This document shows positions 7,163 to 17,103 of a stretch of 64,000 nucleotides of DNA, piece after piece (the first letter of the stretch is position 1; each line of letters opens with the position of its first letter). The position numbers and the translations under genes were made by a program. Under the pieces are notes generated by a model. It was not told the origin of the DNA, made no database searches, and worked only from the letters and a program-made list of their open reading frames with translations. Origin of the DNA: Achromobacter sp. Root83 (GTDB lineage Bacteria > Pseudomonadota > Gammaproteobacteria > Burkholderiales > Burkholderiaceae_B); assembly GCF_001428845.1 (NCBI RefSeq), contig NZ_LMIU01000001.1, positions 744,984 to 808,983 of the forward strand, given 5' to 3'.

Positions 7163-8464
7163 ATGAAATCGCTAGCCAGAATCCTGGGCGTAGGCGCCGC
7201 CCTGCTTGCGCTGTCCGCCACGTCGATAGCGCAGCAAAGCCGTCCCGCCGAACTCAAGCTCGGCATGAGCACCTTCATGACGGGTTCGGCCTCGGTGCTG
7301 GGCGCGCCCGCGAAGGTGGCGGCGGACATGTGGATCGAGGAGTTCAACGCGGCGGGCGGCATCGATGGCGTGAAGCTCAGGCAGACCTGGATCGACGAAG
7401 GGCAGGGCGCGGAGAAATTCCTGGCCGAGTACCGCAGGCTGGCGCAGGAGCCGGGCGAAAAGCTGATGCTGTCGGCGATATCCAGCGGCTACTGCAATGC
7501 GCTGGCGCCGGTTGCCGAAGATCTGAAGATCGTCAACATCCTGTGGGAATGCTCCAGCGAAAAGGTGCTGGAAGCGCAGCGCTACCGCTATGTGTTCCGC
7601 ACCGGTCCGAACGGCACCATGGAAATGGTGGCGGCCGTGCTGCACCTGCTGCGGACCAAGCCGGACTTCAAGACGATTGCCGTGGTGAACCAGGACTATG
7701 CCTGGGGACGCGATTCCTGGGAGATCTTCCGCCTTACCCTGCAGGCCTTGAAGCCCGACGTCAAGATCGTGGCCGAGCTGTTCCCCAAGTTCGGCGCGCC
7801 GGATTTCTCCAGCGAAGTGACGCGCCTGCAGGCATTGCGCCCGGACGTCGTGCTGTCGACCGCCTGGGGCGGCGACCTGGACACTTTCCTGCGCCAGGCA
7901 TCCCAGCGCGGGTTGCTGAAGAATTCGCAGTTCGTGCTGCCGCTGGCCGACTCATCGCTGGAGCGGCTGGGCGACGCGGTGCCGCCCGGCGTCATCGTGG
8001 GCTTCGTGGGGGATGGCTATTTCGCGGATCCGGAGTTCGCTGACGACCCCGAAACGCGCGCATTCGTGCAGAAGTTCAAGCAACGCACGGGCGCCTATCC
8101 GAACTTTGCCGTGTATCACATGATCCAGGCCCTGAAGGCCTCGACGGGCGCCTATAAGAAGGCGCTGGCGGAGAACGGCGGGAACTGGCCGACGCCGGAT
8201 CAGCTTGCCGCCACCTTGCGCACGCTGGAATACCGCGGGCTGTCTCGTCCCATCCGCATGCGGGAAGACGGCCAGGCGCTGCAGGGCCAGCTCTACGGCG
8301 TCACCCGCAAGGACAGTTCGCAGACCTTCCCGGTCGTGGGCGAGCTGTCGTTCTATCCGGCGGACATCGTGGCGCCGCCCGTCGGGCAGAAGTCGGTCGA
8401 CTGGGTCAAGACGCTCAAGCCCGAGCTGTTGCAGAACAGCCAGATCAAGCGCGTCGGCAATTGA
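7163..8464 (+). CDS. ABC transporter substrate-binding protein (branched-chain amino acid type, Peripla_BP_6)
   Basis: 433 residues with a Sec signal peptide (MKSLARILGVGAALLALSAT, cleavage near SIAQQ). The mature protein has the Leu/Ile/Val-binding-protein fold: 'LKLGMSTFMTGSASVLG' near the start, 'VAVVNQDYAWGRD' (the Y-x-(W/Y)-G hinge block) and 'FPKFGAPDFSSEVTRLQ' in the second lobe. Members of this family often bind aromatic or branched carboxylates rather than amino acids. Its position as first gene of an operon ending in a degradative HMG-CoA reductase suggests a mevalonate-like ligand. That ligand is inferred from context only. Confidence 0.9.
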   Translation: MKSLARILGVGAALLALSATSIAQQSRPAELKLGMSTFMTGSASVLGAPAKVAADMWIEEFNAAGGIDGVKLRQTWIDEGQGAEKFLAEYRRLAQEPGEKLMLSAISSGYCNALAPVAEDLKIVNILWECSSEKVLEAQRYRYVFRTGPNGTMEMVAAVLHLLRTKPDFKTIAVVNQDYAWGRDSWEIFRLTLQALKPDVKIVAELFPKFGAPDFSSEVTRLQALRPDVVLSTAWGGDLDTFLRQASQRGLLKNSQFVLPLADSSLERLGDAVPPGVIVGFVGDGYFADPEFADDPETRAFVQKFKQRTGAYPNFAVYHMIQALKASTGAYKKALAENGGNWPTPDQLAATLRTLEYRGLSRPIRMREDGQALQGQLYGVTRKDSSQTFPVVGELSFYPADIVAPPVGQKSVDWVKTLKPELLQNSQIKRVGN

Positions 8465-8490
8465 CTCAACCCTAGCGGCAACCCCTAGTC

Positions 8491-9396
8491 ATGGACTTCA
8501 ATCTGCTCTTGCTGGCGGGCGTGGACGGCGTGTCCTACGCAAGCCTGCTGTTTCTCATCGCGCTGGGCCTGACCTTGATCTGCGGCGTGTTCGGCGTGGT
8601 CAACGTGGCGCACGGCAGCCTGTATGCCTTTGGCGGCTACAGCGCCGCGACGCTGCTGGGCTGGCTGGCGCCGCAAGCACCATCCACGCCATTGATGGTG
8701 GCCGCGCTGTTCGTGGCCGCGGCGCTGGTTGGCGGATGCCTGGGGATGTTCCTGGAGCGAGGCCTGCTCCGGCACTTCCAGGATCGCGATCCCGTGCTTC
8801 AACTGCTGGTGACGTTCGCGGCGTTCATGGTGCTGGAAGACCTGCAACGCATGATCTGGGGGGCAACCCCCGTCAACGCGGGCGAGCTGGCGGCGCGCAT
8901 GGGGACGACGGAACTGGTGGGCGTGACGTTCATGAACTACCAGTTGCTGTTCGTGCCGGGCGTGGCGCTTGCGGCGTATGCCGCGCTGCAGTTCCTGTTG
9001 AAGCACTCGATAGCGGGCCGCCAGATTGTCGCGGTGATCCACCACCGCGAGGTCGCCACCGCGCTGGGCATCAATGCCTCGCGCGTGGGCATGCTGACCT
9101 TCGGGCTGGCCGGCGCCCTGGGGGCGCTGGGCGGTGCGCTCTCGGTTCCGCTGACGTCCTTCGTGCCGGGCCTGGGCGCCGAAATGATCGTGACGTCCTT
9201 TGCCGTGATCGCCACGGCGGGCCTGGGCCAGATCACCGGCGCGCTGGTGGCGGCCCTGCTGATCGGCCTGGCCAGGGCCATGGCCGTCTATACGCTGCCC
9301 GAGCTGGAGGTGGTGATGCCTTATCTCATGATGGTCGCGGTGCTGCTGGTGCGCCCGCATGGCCTGTTTTCCGCCGCCACGGCCCGGAGGATCTGA
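8491..9396 (+). CDS. ABC transporter inner-membrane permease, LivH type
   Basis: 301 residues, almost entirely hydrophobic with about eight membrane segments. The LivH signature is clear: LIALGLTLICGVFGVVNVAH followed by GSLYAFGGY, and later 'TSFAVIATAGLGQITGALVAALLIGLA'. It follows the receptor gene by 26 bases. Its TGA overlaps the ATG of the next permease (TGATG). It forms the channel with the LivM-type partner. Confidence 0.93.
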   Translation: MDFNLLLLAGVDGVSYASLLFLIALGLTLICGVFGVVNVAHGSLYAFGGYSAATLLGWLAPQAPSTPLMVAALFVAAALVGGCLGMFLERGLLRHFQDRDPVLQLLVTFAAFMVLEDLQRMIWGATPVNAGELAARMGTTELVGVTFMNYQLLFVPGVALAAYAALQFLLKHSIAGRQIVAVIHHREVATALGINASRVGMLTFGLAGALGALGGALSVPLTSFVPGLGAEMIVTSFAVIATAGLGQITGALVAALLIGLARAMAVYTLPELEVVMPYLMMVAVLLVRPHGLFSAATARRI

Positions 9397-10352
9397 TGCA
9401 ACGTTTCTTCATTCTGCCGGCCGCCGCGCTGGCCTTTCTGCTGGCGCTGGCGGCCTGCTGGTTCTGGCCCGGGCTGCGCGTGCCGGTCATCGGCTTCCTG
9501 TGTGCCGGGCTTGCCGCGCTGGGCTTGACCGTGCTGCTGCGGGCTGGCCAGGTGTCGTTCGGCCATGCGATGTATGCGGCGATCGGCGGTTACGCCGCCG
9601 CGTTCACCGCCCGGCTCTTTCCCGGCGCGGATGCGCTGGTTGTCGTCGGCGCCGGCGTGCTGGCCAGCGTGTGCGCCGGCACGATTGCCGCGGCGTTCGT
9701 CTCGCGCTATCGCGGCATTTTCTTCGGCATGCTCAATCTGGGGATTTCCATGGTGCTGTTCGCATTGGCCGGCAAGCTGTATGCCTGGACCGGCGGTACG
9801 GACGGCCTGCGCTTCGAGCGGCCGACGCTGCTGGGCATGACACTGGACCGTGGCGAGTTCGAGTTCGGGGTGCTGGCGCTGGCCCTGACGCTGGCCGTGG
9901 CGCTGACTTGGCTGATCCAGCGCTACTTCGAGTCGTCGGCCGGCCAGGTGATGGTGGCCATCCGGACGAACGAAACGCGGCTTGAATACATCGGCGTGTC
10001 GGCGCGGGCCACGCTGGCGCAGGGCTACCTCATGTCGGCGGCGCTGGTCGGGCTGTCGGGCGCTTTGCTGAGCCTGGAGCAGGGCCTGGTGACGCCGGAA
10101 AGCGGCTACTGGATCCGGTCCGGCGAGTACGTCTTCATCGCCATCCTCGGCGGATCCGGCCACGCGCTGGGCGCCTTCTTCGGAGCGGCCGTGTTCGAGA
10201 CGATCAAGCTCACCGCCGCCGTGTACTTCACCAATGCCTGGCAGATGCTGCTTGGCCTGACGCTGATCGCCGTGATCTTCTTCGCGCCCGCCGGGATGGT
10301 GGGCTGGCTGGAACAGGCTCGCGCGCGGCTTGCCACGGGAGGTGCCCGATGA
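9396..10352 (+). CDS. ABC transporter inner-membrane permease, LivM type
   Basis: 318 residues beginning MQRFFILPAAALAFLLALAA. The frame is open far upstream but codes there only for an arginine-rich shadow of the two preceding genes, so the ATG at 9396 is correct. Family features are 'VLLRAGQVSFGHAMYAAIGG', a short cytoplasmic loop 'RTNETRLEYIGVSA' (the EAA-like ATPase contact) and 'YVFIAILGGSGHALGAFFGA'. It is coupled to its neighbours by a TGATG junction upstream and an ATGA overlap downstream. Confidence 0.93.
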   Translation: MQRFFILPAAALAFLLALAACWFWPGLRVPVIGFLCAGLAALGLTVLLRAGQVSFGHAMYAAIGGYAAAFTARLFPGADALVVVGAGVLASVCAGTIAAAFVSRYRGIFFGMLNLGISMVLFALAGKLYAWTGGTDGLRFERPTLLGMTLDRGEFEFGVLALALTLAVALTWLIQRYFESSAGQVMVAIRTNETRLEYIGVSARATLAQGYLMSAALVGLSGALLSLEQGLVTPESGYWIRSGEYVFIAILGGSGHALGAFFGAAVFETIKLTAAVYFTNAWQMLLGLTLIAVIFFAPAGMVGWLEQARARLATGGAR

Positions 10353-11104
10353 GCTCGCTACACGGGGAACTGCTGCGCACGGAAGGGCTGACGCTGCGCT
10401 TTGGCGGCGTGAATGCCGCCGACGAGATCGACTTCGCGCTGAACCATGGCGAACATCTGGCGGTGATCGGCGCCAACGGCGCCGGCAAGACCACCTTCAT
10501 CAATATCTGCACGGGCTACCTGAAGCCGTCCAGCGGCAAGGTGTTTCTTGAAGGGGTGGACATTACGCGCCACGGCCCGCGGCAGATCGCCAGGCTGGGC
10601 GTGGGCCGTTCGTTCCAACTGCCGCAGCTATTTCAGGACCATACGGTGCGGCAGTGCCTGGAGCTGGCCTCCGCAAGCCGGCAGGGAAGGCTGTCGCGCT
10701 GGACCTCGCTGTCCGATTCCGCCGACCAGAATGCGGTGGCCGAGATGCTGGAACTGGTGGAGCTGGACCGGTATGCGGCGCACCCGACGATGGTGCTGCC
10801 CGAGGGGCATCGCAAGCTGCTCGATGTGGCGATCGCGCTGATGCTGGAGCCCAAGCTGGTCATCATGGATGAGCCCACCAGCGGCGTGGCCTCGGAGGAC
10901 AAGCACGGCGTCATGCAGACGCTGATGCGAGCGCTGACGCTGCGCAAGGTCACCAGTTGGTTCGTGGAGCACGACGTGGACATTGTCCTGAAATACGCGA
11001 CGCGGGTCGCGGCATGGATAGACGGCCGCATCGCCGCCGACAGCGAGCCGCGCAAGGTCTTCGCGGACCCGGTGGTCCGGCGTGAAGTGCTGGGGGTGCG
11101 ATGA
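10349..11104 (+). CDS. ABC transporter ATPase, LivG type, with a degenerate signature motif
   Basis: 251 residues. Walker A is GANGAGKTT (41-49), Walker B VIMDEPTSG, and the H-loop histidine is in WFVEHDVDIV. The helical region has the LivG-type 'GVGRSFQLPQLFQDHTV'. The signature position, normally L(S/A)xGQ(Q/R), reads LPEGHRK (150-156): glutamine is replaced by histidine and serine/alanine by proline. LivG proteins often vary here (LAYGQQR), but this version is more divergent than usual. Downstream ATGA overlap with the LivF-type gene. It should energise the importer together with that partner. Confidence 0.92.
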   Translation: MSSLHGELLRTEGLTLRFGGVNAADEIDFALNHGEHLAVIGANGAGKTTFINICTGYLKPSSGKVFLEGVDITRHGPRQIARLGVGRSFQLPQLFQDHTVRQCLELASASRQGRLSRWTSLSDSADQNAVAEMLELVELDRYAAHPTMVLPEGHRKLLDVAIALMLEPKLVIMDEPTSGVASEDKHGVMQTLMRALTLRKVTSWFVEHDVDIVLKYATRVAAWIDGRIAADSEPRKVFADPVVRREVLGVR

Positions 11105-11871
11105 GTCTGCACATCCAGGCAATGAATGTGGACCTGGCGGGGCATGCCGTGCTGCGCGGGGTGGATGTCTTGCTGGACGCCGGCCAGACGGTGGCGGTGG
11201 TGGGCAGGAACGGCGCCGGAAAGACGACGCTGCTGCGCAGCATCATGGGCCTTGCGAAGCTGAAGTCGGGCCGGCTGCTGCTGGACGGAGAGGACATCGC
11301 GCAGCGTCCGGCCTTCCGGCGGGCGGCCCAGGGCTTCGGGTATGCGCCCGAGGACCGGGTGATCCTGCCGACGCTGACGGTCGAGCAGAACATCACGCTG
11401 CCCTGCGACGTGCTGCGAGTGCCCGCCCCGGAAATCCGGCGGCGGCTGGACGCCGTGCTGACCAGCGTTCCGCAGTTGAAGGCGCTGCTGCCGCGTTCCG
11501 GCGCCGCGCTGTCGGGCGGGCAGGGCAAGATCGTGGCGCTTGCGCGCGCGCTGATGGTCGGCACGCGCTTCGTGCTGCTGGACGAGCCGTTCCAGGGCCT
11601 GGCGCCGGCATTGGCGCGCCAGTACGGCGATTCGCTGCGCGGGCTGCGGGCGTCGCATCCGCAGCTGTGCGTGGTGGTCACCGAGTCGAATGCGTCCTTG
11701 CTCGAGGACGTGCAGAGCAGAACGCTGTACATCGAGCGCGGACACGTGGGAACGGCGCTGCCGGACGCGGACGCATACGCGGACGCCTGCGCCGGCCCTG
11801 AAGGATCCGCCACGGAATTCCAGCGCATGGACACCGCGTCCATGGGCCTTGCATCGGAGGGAACGAAGTGA
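11101..11871 (+). CDS. ABC transporter ATPase, LivF type
   Basis: 256 residues. Walker A is GRNGAGKTT (35-43), the signature LSGGQGKIVALARAL is canonical, and Walker B is FVLLDEPFQGLAP. In the H-loop position the sequence VVVTESNASLLED follows the LivF habit of lacking a histidine. A 30-residue C-terminal tail rich in D, A and E follows the ATPase core. Its TGA overlaps the GTG start of the CoA-transferase gene. It pairs with the LivG-type subunit, whose own signature motif is weak. Confidence 0.92.
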   Translation: MSLHIQAMNVDLAGHAVLRGVDVLLDAGQTVAVVGRNGAGKTTLLRSIMGLAKLKSGRLLLDGEDIAQRPAFRRAAQGFGYAPEDRVILPTLTVEQNITLPCDVLRVPAPEIRRRLDAVLTSVPQLKALLPRSGAALSGGQGKIVALARALMVGTRFVLLDEPFQGLAPALARQYGDSLRGLRASHPQLCVVVTESNASLLEDVQSRTLYIERGHVGTALPDADAYADACAGPEGSATEFQRMDTASMGLASEGTK

Positions 11872-13100
11872 ATCATGATCTGGCGCAACTGCCTTTAGGC
11901 GTGGGTCCCTTGCGGGGACTGGTGGTGATCGATGTGACGCGGGTGGTGGCAGGCCCGTATTGCACGATGATGCTGGCCGACCTGGGGGCCACGGTGATCA
12001 AGATCGAGAACCCGGCCGAACCCGACTATGTGCGGAGCTTTCCGCCGTTCGTCGAGGGCGCGCATGGACAGGCCAGCGCGTTCTTCGCGCAATACAACCG
12101 CCACAAGCTGGGCGTGAGCCTGGACCTGAAATCGGAGCAGGGGCGGGCGCTGCTGCGCGAGCTGGTCGGCAAGGCCGATCTGCTCGTCGAGAATTTCCGG
12201 CCCGGAACCATGGCGCGCATGGGGCTGGGCTACGAGACGCTGAAGGAATGCAATCCCCGGCTCATCTACGTGTCGATCAGCGGGTTTGGCCAGACCGGCC
12301 CCAACGCCAGGCGGCCGGCCTATGACAACAGCGCCCAGGCCACGGGCGGCCTGTGGTCCCTCAACGGCGAGAAGGGCAAGGCGCCGCTGCGCGTGGGCAC
12401 GATCATCGGAGACCTGTCCGCGTCGTTCTATGCGGCCATCGCCGCGCTGGCGGCCGTCATCGACATGCGGAGCTCGGGCAAGGGGCAGCTCGTGGACGTG
12501 GCCCAGCAGGATTCGGTGGTCACGCTGACGGAGCACGCCATCGTCAACTACACGGTCGACGGCGTCATCGGGGAGCCCTTGGGCAATGACCATCCCTTCG
12601 TGAAGCCCTATGGGCAATATGCCTGCAAGGATGGCTTTGTGTTCTTCGGGGCCTATACGGACAAGTTTTGGGGCGAGGCCTGCCGGCTCTTCGGGGAGCC
12701 CGGGCTGATCAACGATCCGGAGATCGCCACCATGGCCCAGCGCTTCGATCCCGAGGTCTACGCAAGGCGGGTGCAGCCCATCGTCCAGGGATGGTGCGGC
12801 GTGCGTACGAAGGCGGAGCTGGAGGCCATCGCCGGCGACACCATCCCGGTGACGCCCATCAAGACCATCGCCGAGGTGGTGGACGACCCCCACCTGCAGG
12901 CCCGGGACATGTTCGTGCCCATCGAGGTCGATGGCGCGGAGGTCCAGGCGTTCGGCAGTCCCATGAAGCTGTCCCGCACGCCCGTGCGGGCGCAGGGGGC
13001 GGCGCCCGGTTTCGGCGAGCACAACGAGGTCGTGCTGAAGGGCTGGCTCGGGGTCGCCGCCGCCGACTACGACCGCTACGTGGCGGAGGGAGTCGTCTGA
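11868..13100 (+). CDS. CaiB/BaiF (class III) CoA-transferase
   Basis: 410 residues with a GTG start at 11868, decided by GGAGG 7 bases upstream and the GTGA overlap with the preceding gene. The family opening 'LRGLVVIDVTRVVAGPYCTM' and 'LGATVIKIENP' are present, as is SISGFGQTGPNARRPAYD. The catalytic aspartate of formyl-CoA transferase-type enzymes aligns with Asp182 in IIGDLSASF. It moves CoA between carboxylic acids. In this operon it could activate 3-hydroxy-3-methylglutarate or another C6 acid, or release HMG-CoA's CoA. The donor and acceptor are not deducible from sequence. Confidence 0.92.
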   Translation: MNHDLAQLPLGVGPLRGLVVIDVTRVVAGPYCTMMLADLGATVIKIENPAEPDYVRSFPPFVEGAHGQASAFFAQYNRHKLGVSLDLKSEQGRALLRELVGKADLLVENFRPGTMARMGLGYETLKECNPRLIYVSISGFGQTGPNARRPAYDNSAQATGGLWSLNGEKGKAPLRVGTIIGDLSASFYAAIAALAAVIDMRSSGKGQLVDVAQQDSVVTLTEHAIVNYTVDGVIGEPLGNDHPFVKPYGQYACKDGFVFFGAYTDKFWGEACRLFGEPGLINDPEIATMAQRFDPEVYARRVQPIVQGWCGVRTKAELEAIAGDTIPVTPIKTIAEVVDDPHLQARDMFVPIEVDGAEVQAFGSPMKLSRTPVRAQGAAPGFGEHNEVVLKGWLGVAAADYDRYVAEGVV

Positions 13101-13873
13101 TGAGCATTTCCTATTCGGTCAGCGACGCCATCGCGCATATCCGGTTCGACCGGCCTGAAAAGTTGAACGCGTTGACCCTGGCCATGTACGACGCGCTGGC
13201 CCAGGCCTTTGTCCGGGCCAACGAAGACCCCGACGTGCGGGTAATTCTGCTGGGCGGCAACGGCGACCGGGCCTTTTGCGTGGGCGCCGACCTGGGCGAG
13301 TCCATTCCGGCGCTGGCCGAAGGCCGCTTCGACATATCGGAATGGGACGGGGCGCATCTGAAACAGGCGGGTTTCCATAAACCCGTGGTGGCGGCGATCA
13401 ATGGCCTGTGCCTGGGCGGCGGCTTCGAGATCATGCTGGCCGCCGATATCCGGATTGCCTCGGACACCGCCACCTTCGCCTTGCCGGAGGCATCGCTGGG
13501 TTTCGTGCCGGCCGGGGGCACGCTGGTGCGCCTGGTGCGGCAGATTCCGTTCGCGCTGGCCATGGAGCTGATGCTGACGGCCGAGCGCTTTCCCGCGGCG
13601 CGGCTCGCTGAAATGGGCCTGTTGAATCGCGTGGTGGCTCCCGGCGAGCTAGAAACCGTGGCGCTGGAATATGCCCTGTCGATCGCCCGCAAGGGGCAGG
13701 TCGCCGTGTCGGTCATCAAGGAAGCGGCGCTGACGTTGGGGCATCTTTCGCTGGACGAGGCGTTCCGCCGCGAGGCGCTGCTGGGGCAGCGCGCGTTTAC
13801 CAGCGACGAGGCCAAGGCGGGCCTGCGGCGTTTCATGTCCCGTGACCGGGCGGCAGGCCATGAATCGGGCTGA
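13100..13873 (+). CDS. Enoyl-CoA hydratase/isomerase (crotonase) family protein
   Basis: 257 residues from the ATG at 13100, which overlaps the stop of the CoA-transferase gene. Both catalytic glutamates of true hydratases are in place: GGGFEIMLAADIRIA (Glu144 equivalent of rat crotonase) and ALPEASLGFVPAGG (Glu164 equivalent). The oxyanion-hole segments AFCVGADL and INGLCLGGG are intact. It should therefore add or remove water across a CoA-thioester double bond. In this operon a plausible substrate pair is HMG-CoA / 3-methylglutaconyl-CoA, which is inference from the neighbouring mvaA. An upstream open extension in this frame is shadow coding. Confidence 0.9.
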   Translation: MSISYSVSDAIAHIRFDRPEKLNALTLAMYDALAQAFVRANEDPDVRVILLGGNGDRAFCVGADLGESIPALAEGRFDISEWDGAHLKQAGFHKPVVAAINGLCLGGGFEIMLAADIRIASDTATFALPEASLGFVPAGGTLVRLVRQIPFALAMELMLTAERFPAARLAEMGLLNRVVAPGELETVALEYALSIARKGQVAVSVIKEAALTLGHLSLDEAFRREALLGQRAFTSDEAKAGLRRFMSRDRAAGHESG

Positions 13874-13937
13874 ACGCCCGGGCCGCTGCCGCGCACGTTC
13901 CATCCGCAAGCAACCATAACCATTCAGGAGATTTTCC

Positions 13938-15241
<1,304 letters not shown>

Positions 15242-15245
<4 letters not shown>

Positions 15246-16105
15246 GGGTGTCCGGTATGCGGGGCCGGGCCTTCGTATATTCCCCAGGCCTCCCTGGCGC
15301 TGGCGTCGCGATGGATCATCGCCATCAACGCCCGCACCACCGCCGAGGGATTCGCGTGCTGGTAGACATTGCGGCCGTAGACCAGGCCCACCGCGCCCTG
15401 GTCGAGCAGTTCGCGCGAGCGCTCGAACACCTGCCGCAGATCCTCCCGGCCGCCGCCGCGCACCAGTACCGGGCAGCGCGCCGCCTGCACCACGCGGTGG
15501 AAGTCCTGCGTGTTGCTGGTGGGGTCGGCCTTGACGATGTCGGCGCCCATTTCACGGGCAAGCCGCACCAGCGTGACGATCTTTTCGGCGTCGCCGTCCA
15601 CCATGTAGCCGCCGCGCGCCGAATGGGGCGCCATGACCAGCGGTTCTATCATCAGCGGCATGCCATAGCGGTCGCAGTCGGCGCGCACGCGGGCGATGTT
15701 GGCGACGCACTGGCGGAACAGGTCGGGTTCATCCGGCAGCATGAAGAGGTTGACGACGACGCAGGCCGCGTCCATCTGCACGGCCGGCAGCACCGGGTCC
15801 TGCGTGTTCTGCAGCACCGCCCACATGACGCGGTGGGTGGTGGCGTTGTAGGGGTTGCCCATGTCCAGGCGCATCACTAGCGCGGGCCTGTCGCGGCCCG
15901 GACGCTGCTGCAGCAGGTCGGCCTGGCCGTAGTTGAGCTGGATGGCGTCCGGCCGCGCCGCGGCCAACTGTTCCATGACGGCCGGCATGTTTTCCAGCCC
16001 GTCGAGAAAGCCGGGTTCGTTGCAGACGCCATGGTCCACGGCGATGTCCAGGCAGCGCCCGGCGTTGAGCAGGCGGTTCAGGCGCGCTTCCTTGTTGTGC
16101 GGCAT
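15242..16105 (-). CDS. Class I aldolase of the FbaB/LacD/LsrF (DeoC-like TIM barrel) family
   Basis: 287 residues from the ATG at 16105. Sequence blocks [39 protein letters not shown] and the Schiff-base region '[18 protein letters not shown]' place it with class I fructose-bisphosphate aldolase / LsrF-like proteins; the lysine of 'ADIVKADP' is the expected imine-forming residue. '[12 protein letters not shown]' forms the phosphate-binding loop. It is the distal gene of the leftward sugar operon. In a kinase-dehydrogenase-aldolase scheme it would cleave a ketose phosphate into a C3 phosphate and an aldehyde. A thiolase-like role as in LsrF remains possible. Confidence 0.85.
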
Positions 16106-16122
16106 GTGGGGGTCCTTGGGGT

Positions 16123-17103
16123 TCAGTCCAGCGTGTTGAGATGGCGCGCGGCCGCCGCGTCGATGGCGGCAATGGCGGCAGCGTCCAGGGTCAGCCTGGC
16201 CGCGCCGGCGTTCTGCATGGCCTGTTGCGGCGTGCGCGCGCCGCACAGGGCCAGGCTGACCGCGCCCGGGCGGGTGGTCCAGGCGATCATCAGTTGGGCG
16301 GTCGAACAGTCCAGGCGCTGTTGCAGCGGCGCCAGGTCCTGGAAGAACGCCTGCAGCCGTGCGCGGTTGGCGGCGGAAAAGCGCGGATTGCCGGCGCGCT
16401 GGTCGTCGCCGGCGAATTGCCGCGCCGGATCGATGGGGCCGGCCAGCAGGCCCAGCGCCAGCGATGAATAGCCCAGAGAGGCCACGCCATGGTCCCGGCA
16501 GAGCGGCAGCAGGGTGGATTCGATGCCGCGGTCGATCAGGCTGTAGCGTTCCTGGATGGCGTCCACCGGGCCGTGGCGCAGGTATTCCGTCAGCGTGTCG
16601 GGCGTGATGTTGCTGACGCCGATGGCGCGGATCTTGCCCTGGCGCTTCAAGTCCAGCAGCGCGTCCATGGTTTCGGCCACGGGTGTTGCGCTGTCCTGCC
16701 AGTGCGTGATGTACAGGTCGATATAGTCCGTCCGCAGGCGGCCCAGGCTTTGTTCCACTTCATGAAAGATCGAGTCGCGGCCCAGGTGGCGGTGCACCGG
16801 CTTGCCGGCTTCGTCGAAGAAGTGCGCGCCTTGCTGGGTATGCCACACCAGTCCGCACTTGGTGGCGATGACGGCGTCCTGCCGCCGCCCCTTCAGCGCC
16901 GTGCCGACCAGGCTTTCCGCATGGCCCAGGCCGTAGGCAGGCGCCGTGTCGATCAGGCGCACGCCCGCGTCCAGCGACGCGCGGATGGCATCGACCGCCG
17001 CGGCGTCGTCGTTGCCGCCCCACATCCAGCCGCCCATGGCCCAGGTGCCCAGGCCGACGGTTTCGCATTCGATGCCTGAGGCACCCAGTGTCGTGGTGTT
17101 CAT
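16123..17103 (-). CDS. Aldo/keto reductase
   Basis: 326 residues from the ATG at 17103. The TIM-barrel AKR signature is complete: DAGVRLIDTAPAYGLGHAES contains catalytic Asp and Tyr, 'VIATKCGL' has the catalytic Lys, and the active-site His is in 'DLYITHWQD'. The C-terminal NADPH-binding loop reads 'ALCGARTPQQAMQN'. It resembles the YghZ/YajO-type branch that reduces small aldehydes or sugars. It sits between the permease and aldolase genes and may reduce the aldehyde the aldolase makes. It could equally oxidise an aldose before phosphorylation. Confidence 0.9.
   Translation of the reverse strand: MNTTTLGASGIECETVGLGTWAMGGWMWGGNDDAAAVDAIRASLDAGVRLIDTAPAYGLGHAESLVGTALKGRRQDAVIATKCGLVWHTQQGAHFFDEAGKPVHRHLGRDSIFHEVEQSLGRLRTDYIDLYITHWQDSATPVAETMDALLDLKRQGKIRAIGVSNITPDTLTEYLRHGPVDAIQERYSLIDRGIESTLLPLCRDHGVASLGYSSLALGLLAGPIDPARQFAGDDQRAGNPRFSAANRARLQAFFQDLAPLQQRLDCSTAQLMIAWTTRPGAVSLALCGARTPQQAMQNAGAARLTLDAAAIAAIDAAAARHLNTLD

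Noticed and set aside
8205-9395. A long upstream extension of the LivM-type permease frame
   Set aside because: The extension lies over the receptor and LivH genes, is arginine-rich without a membrane pattern, and the LivM family starts at the ATG at 9396.
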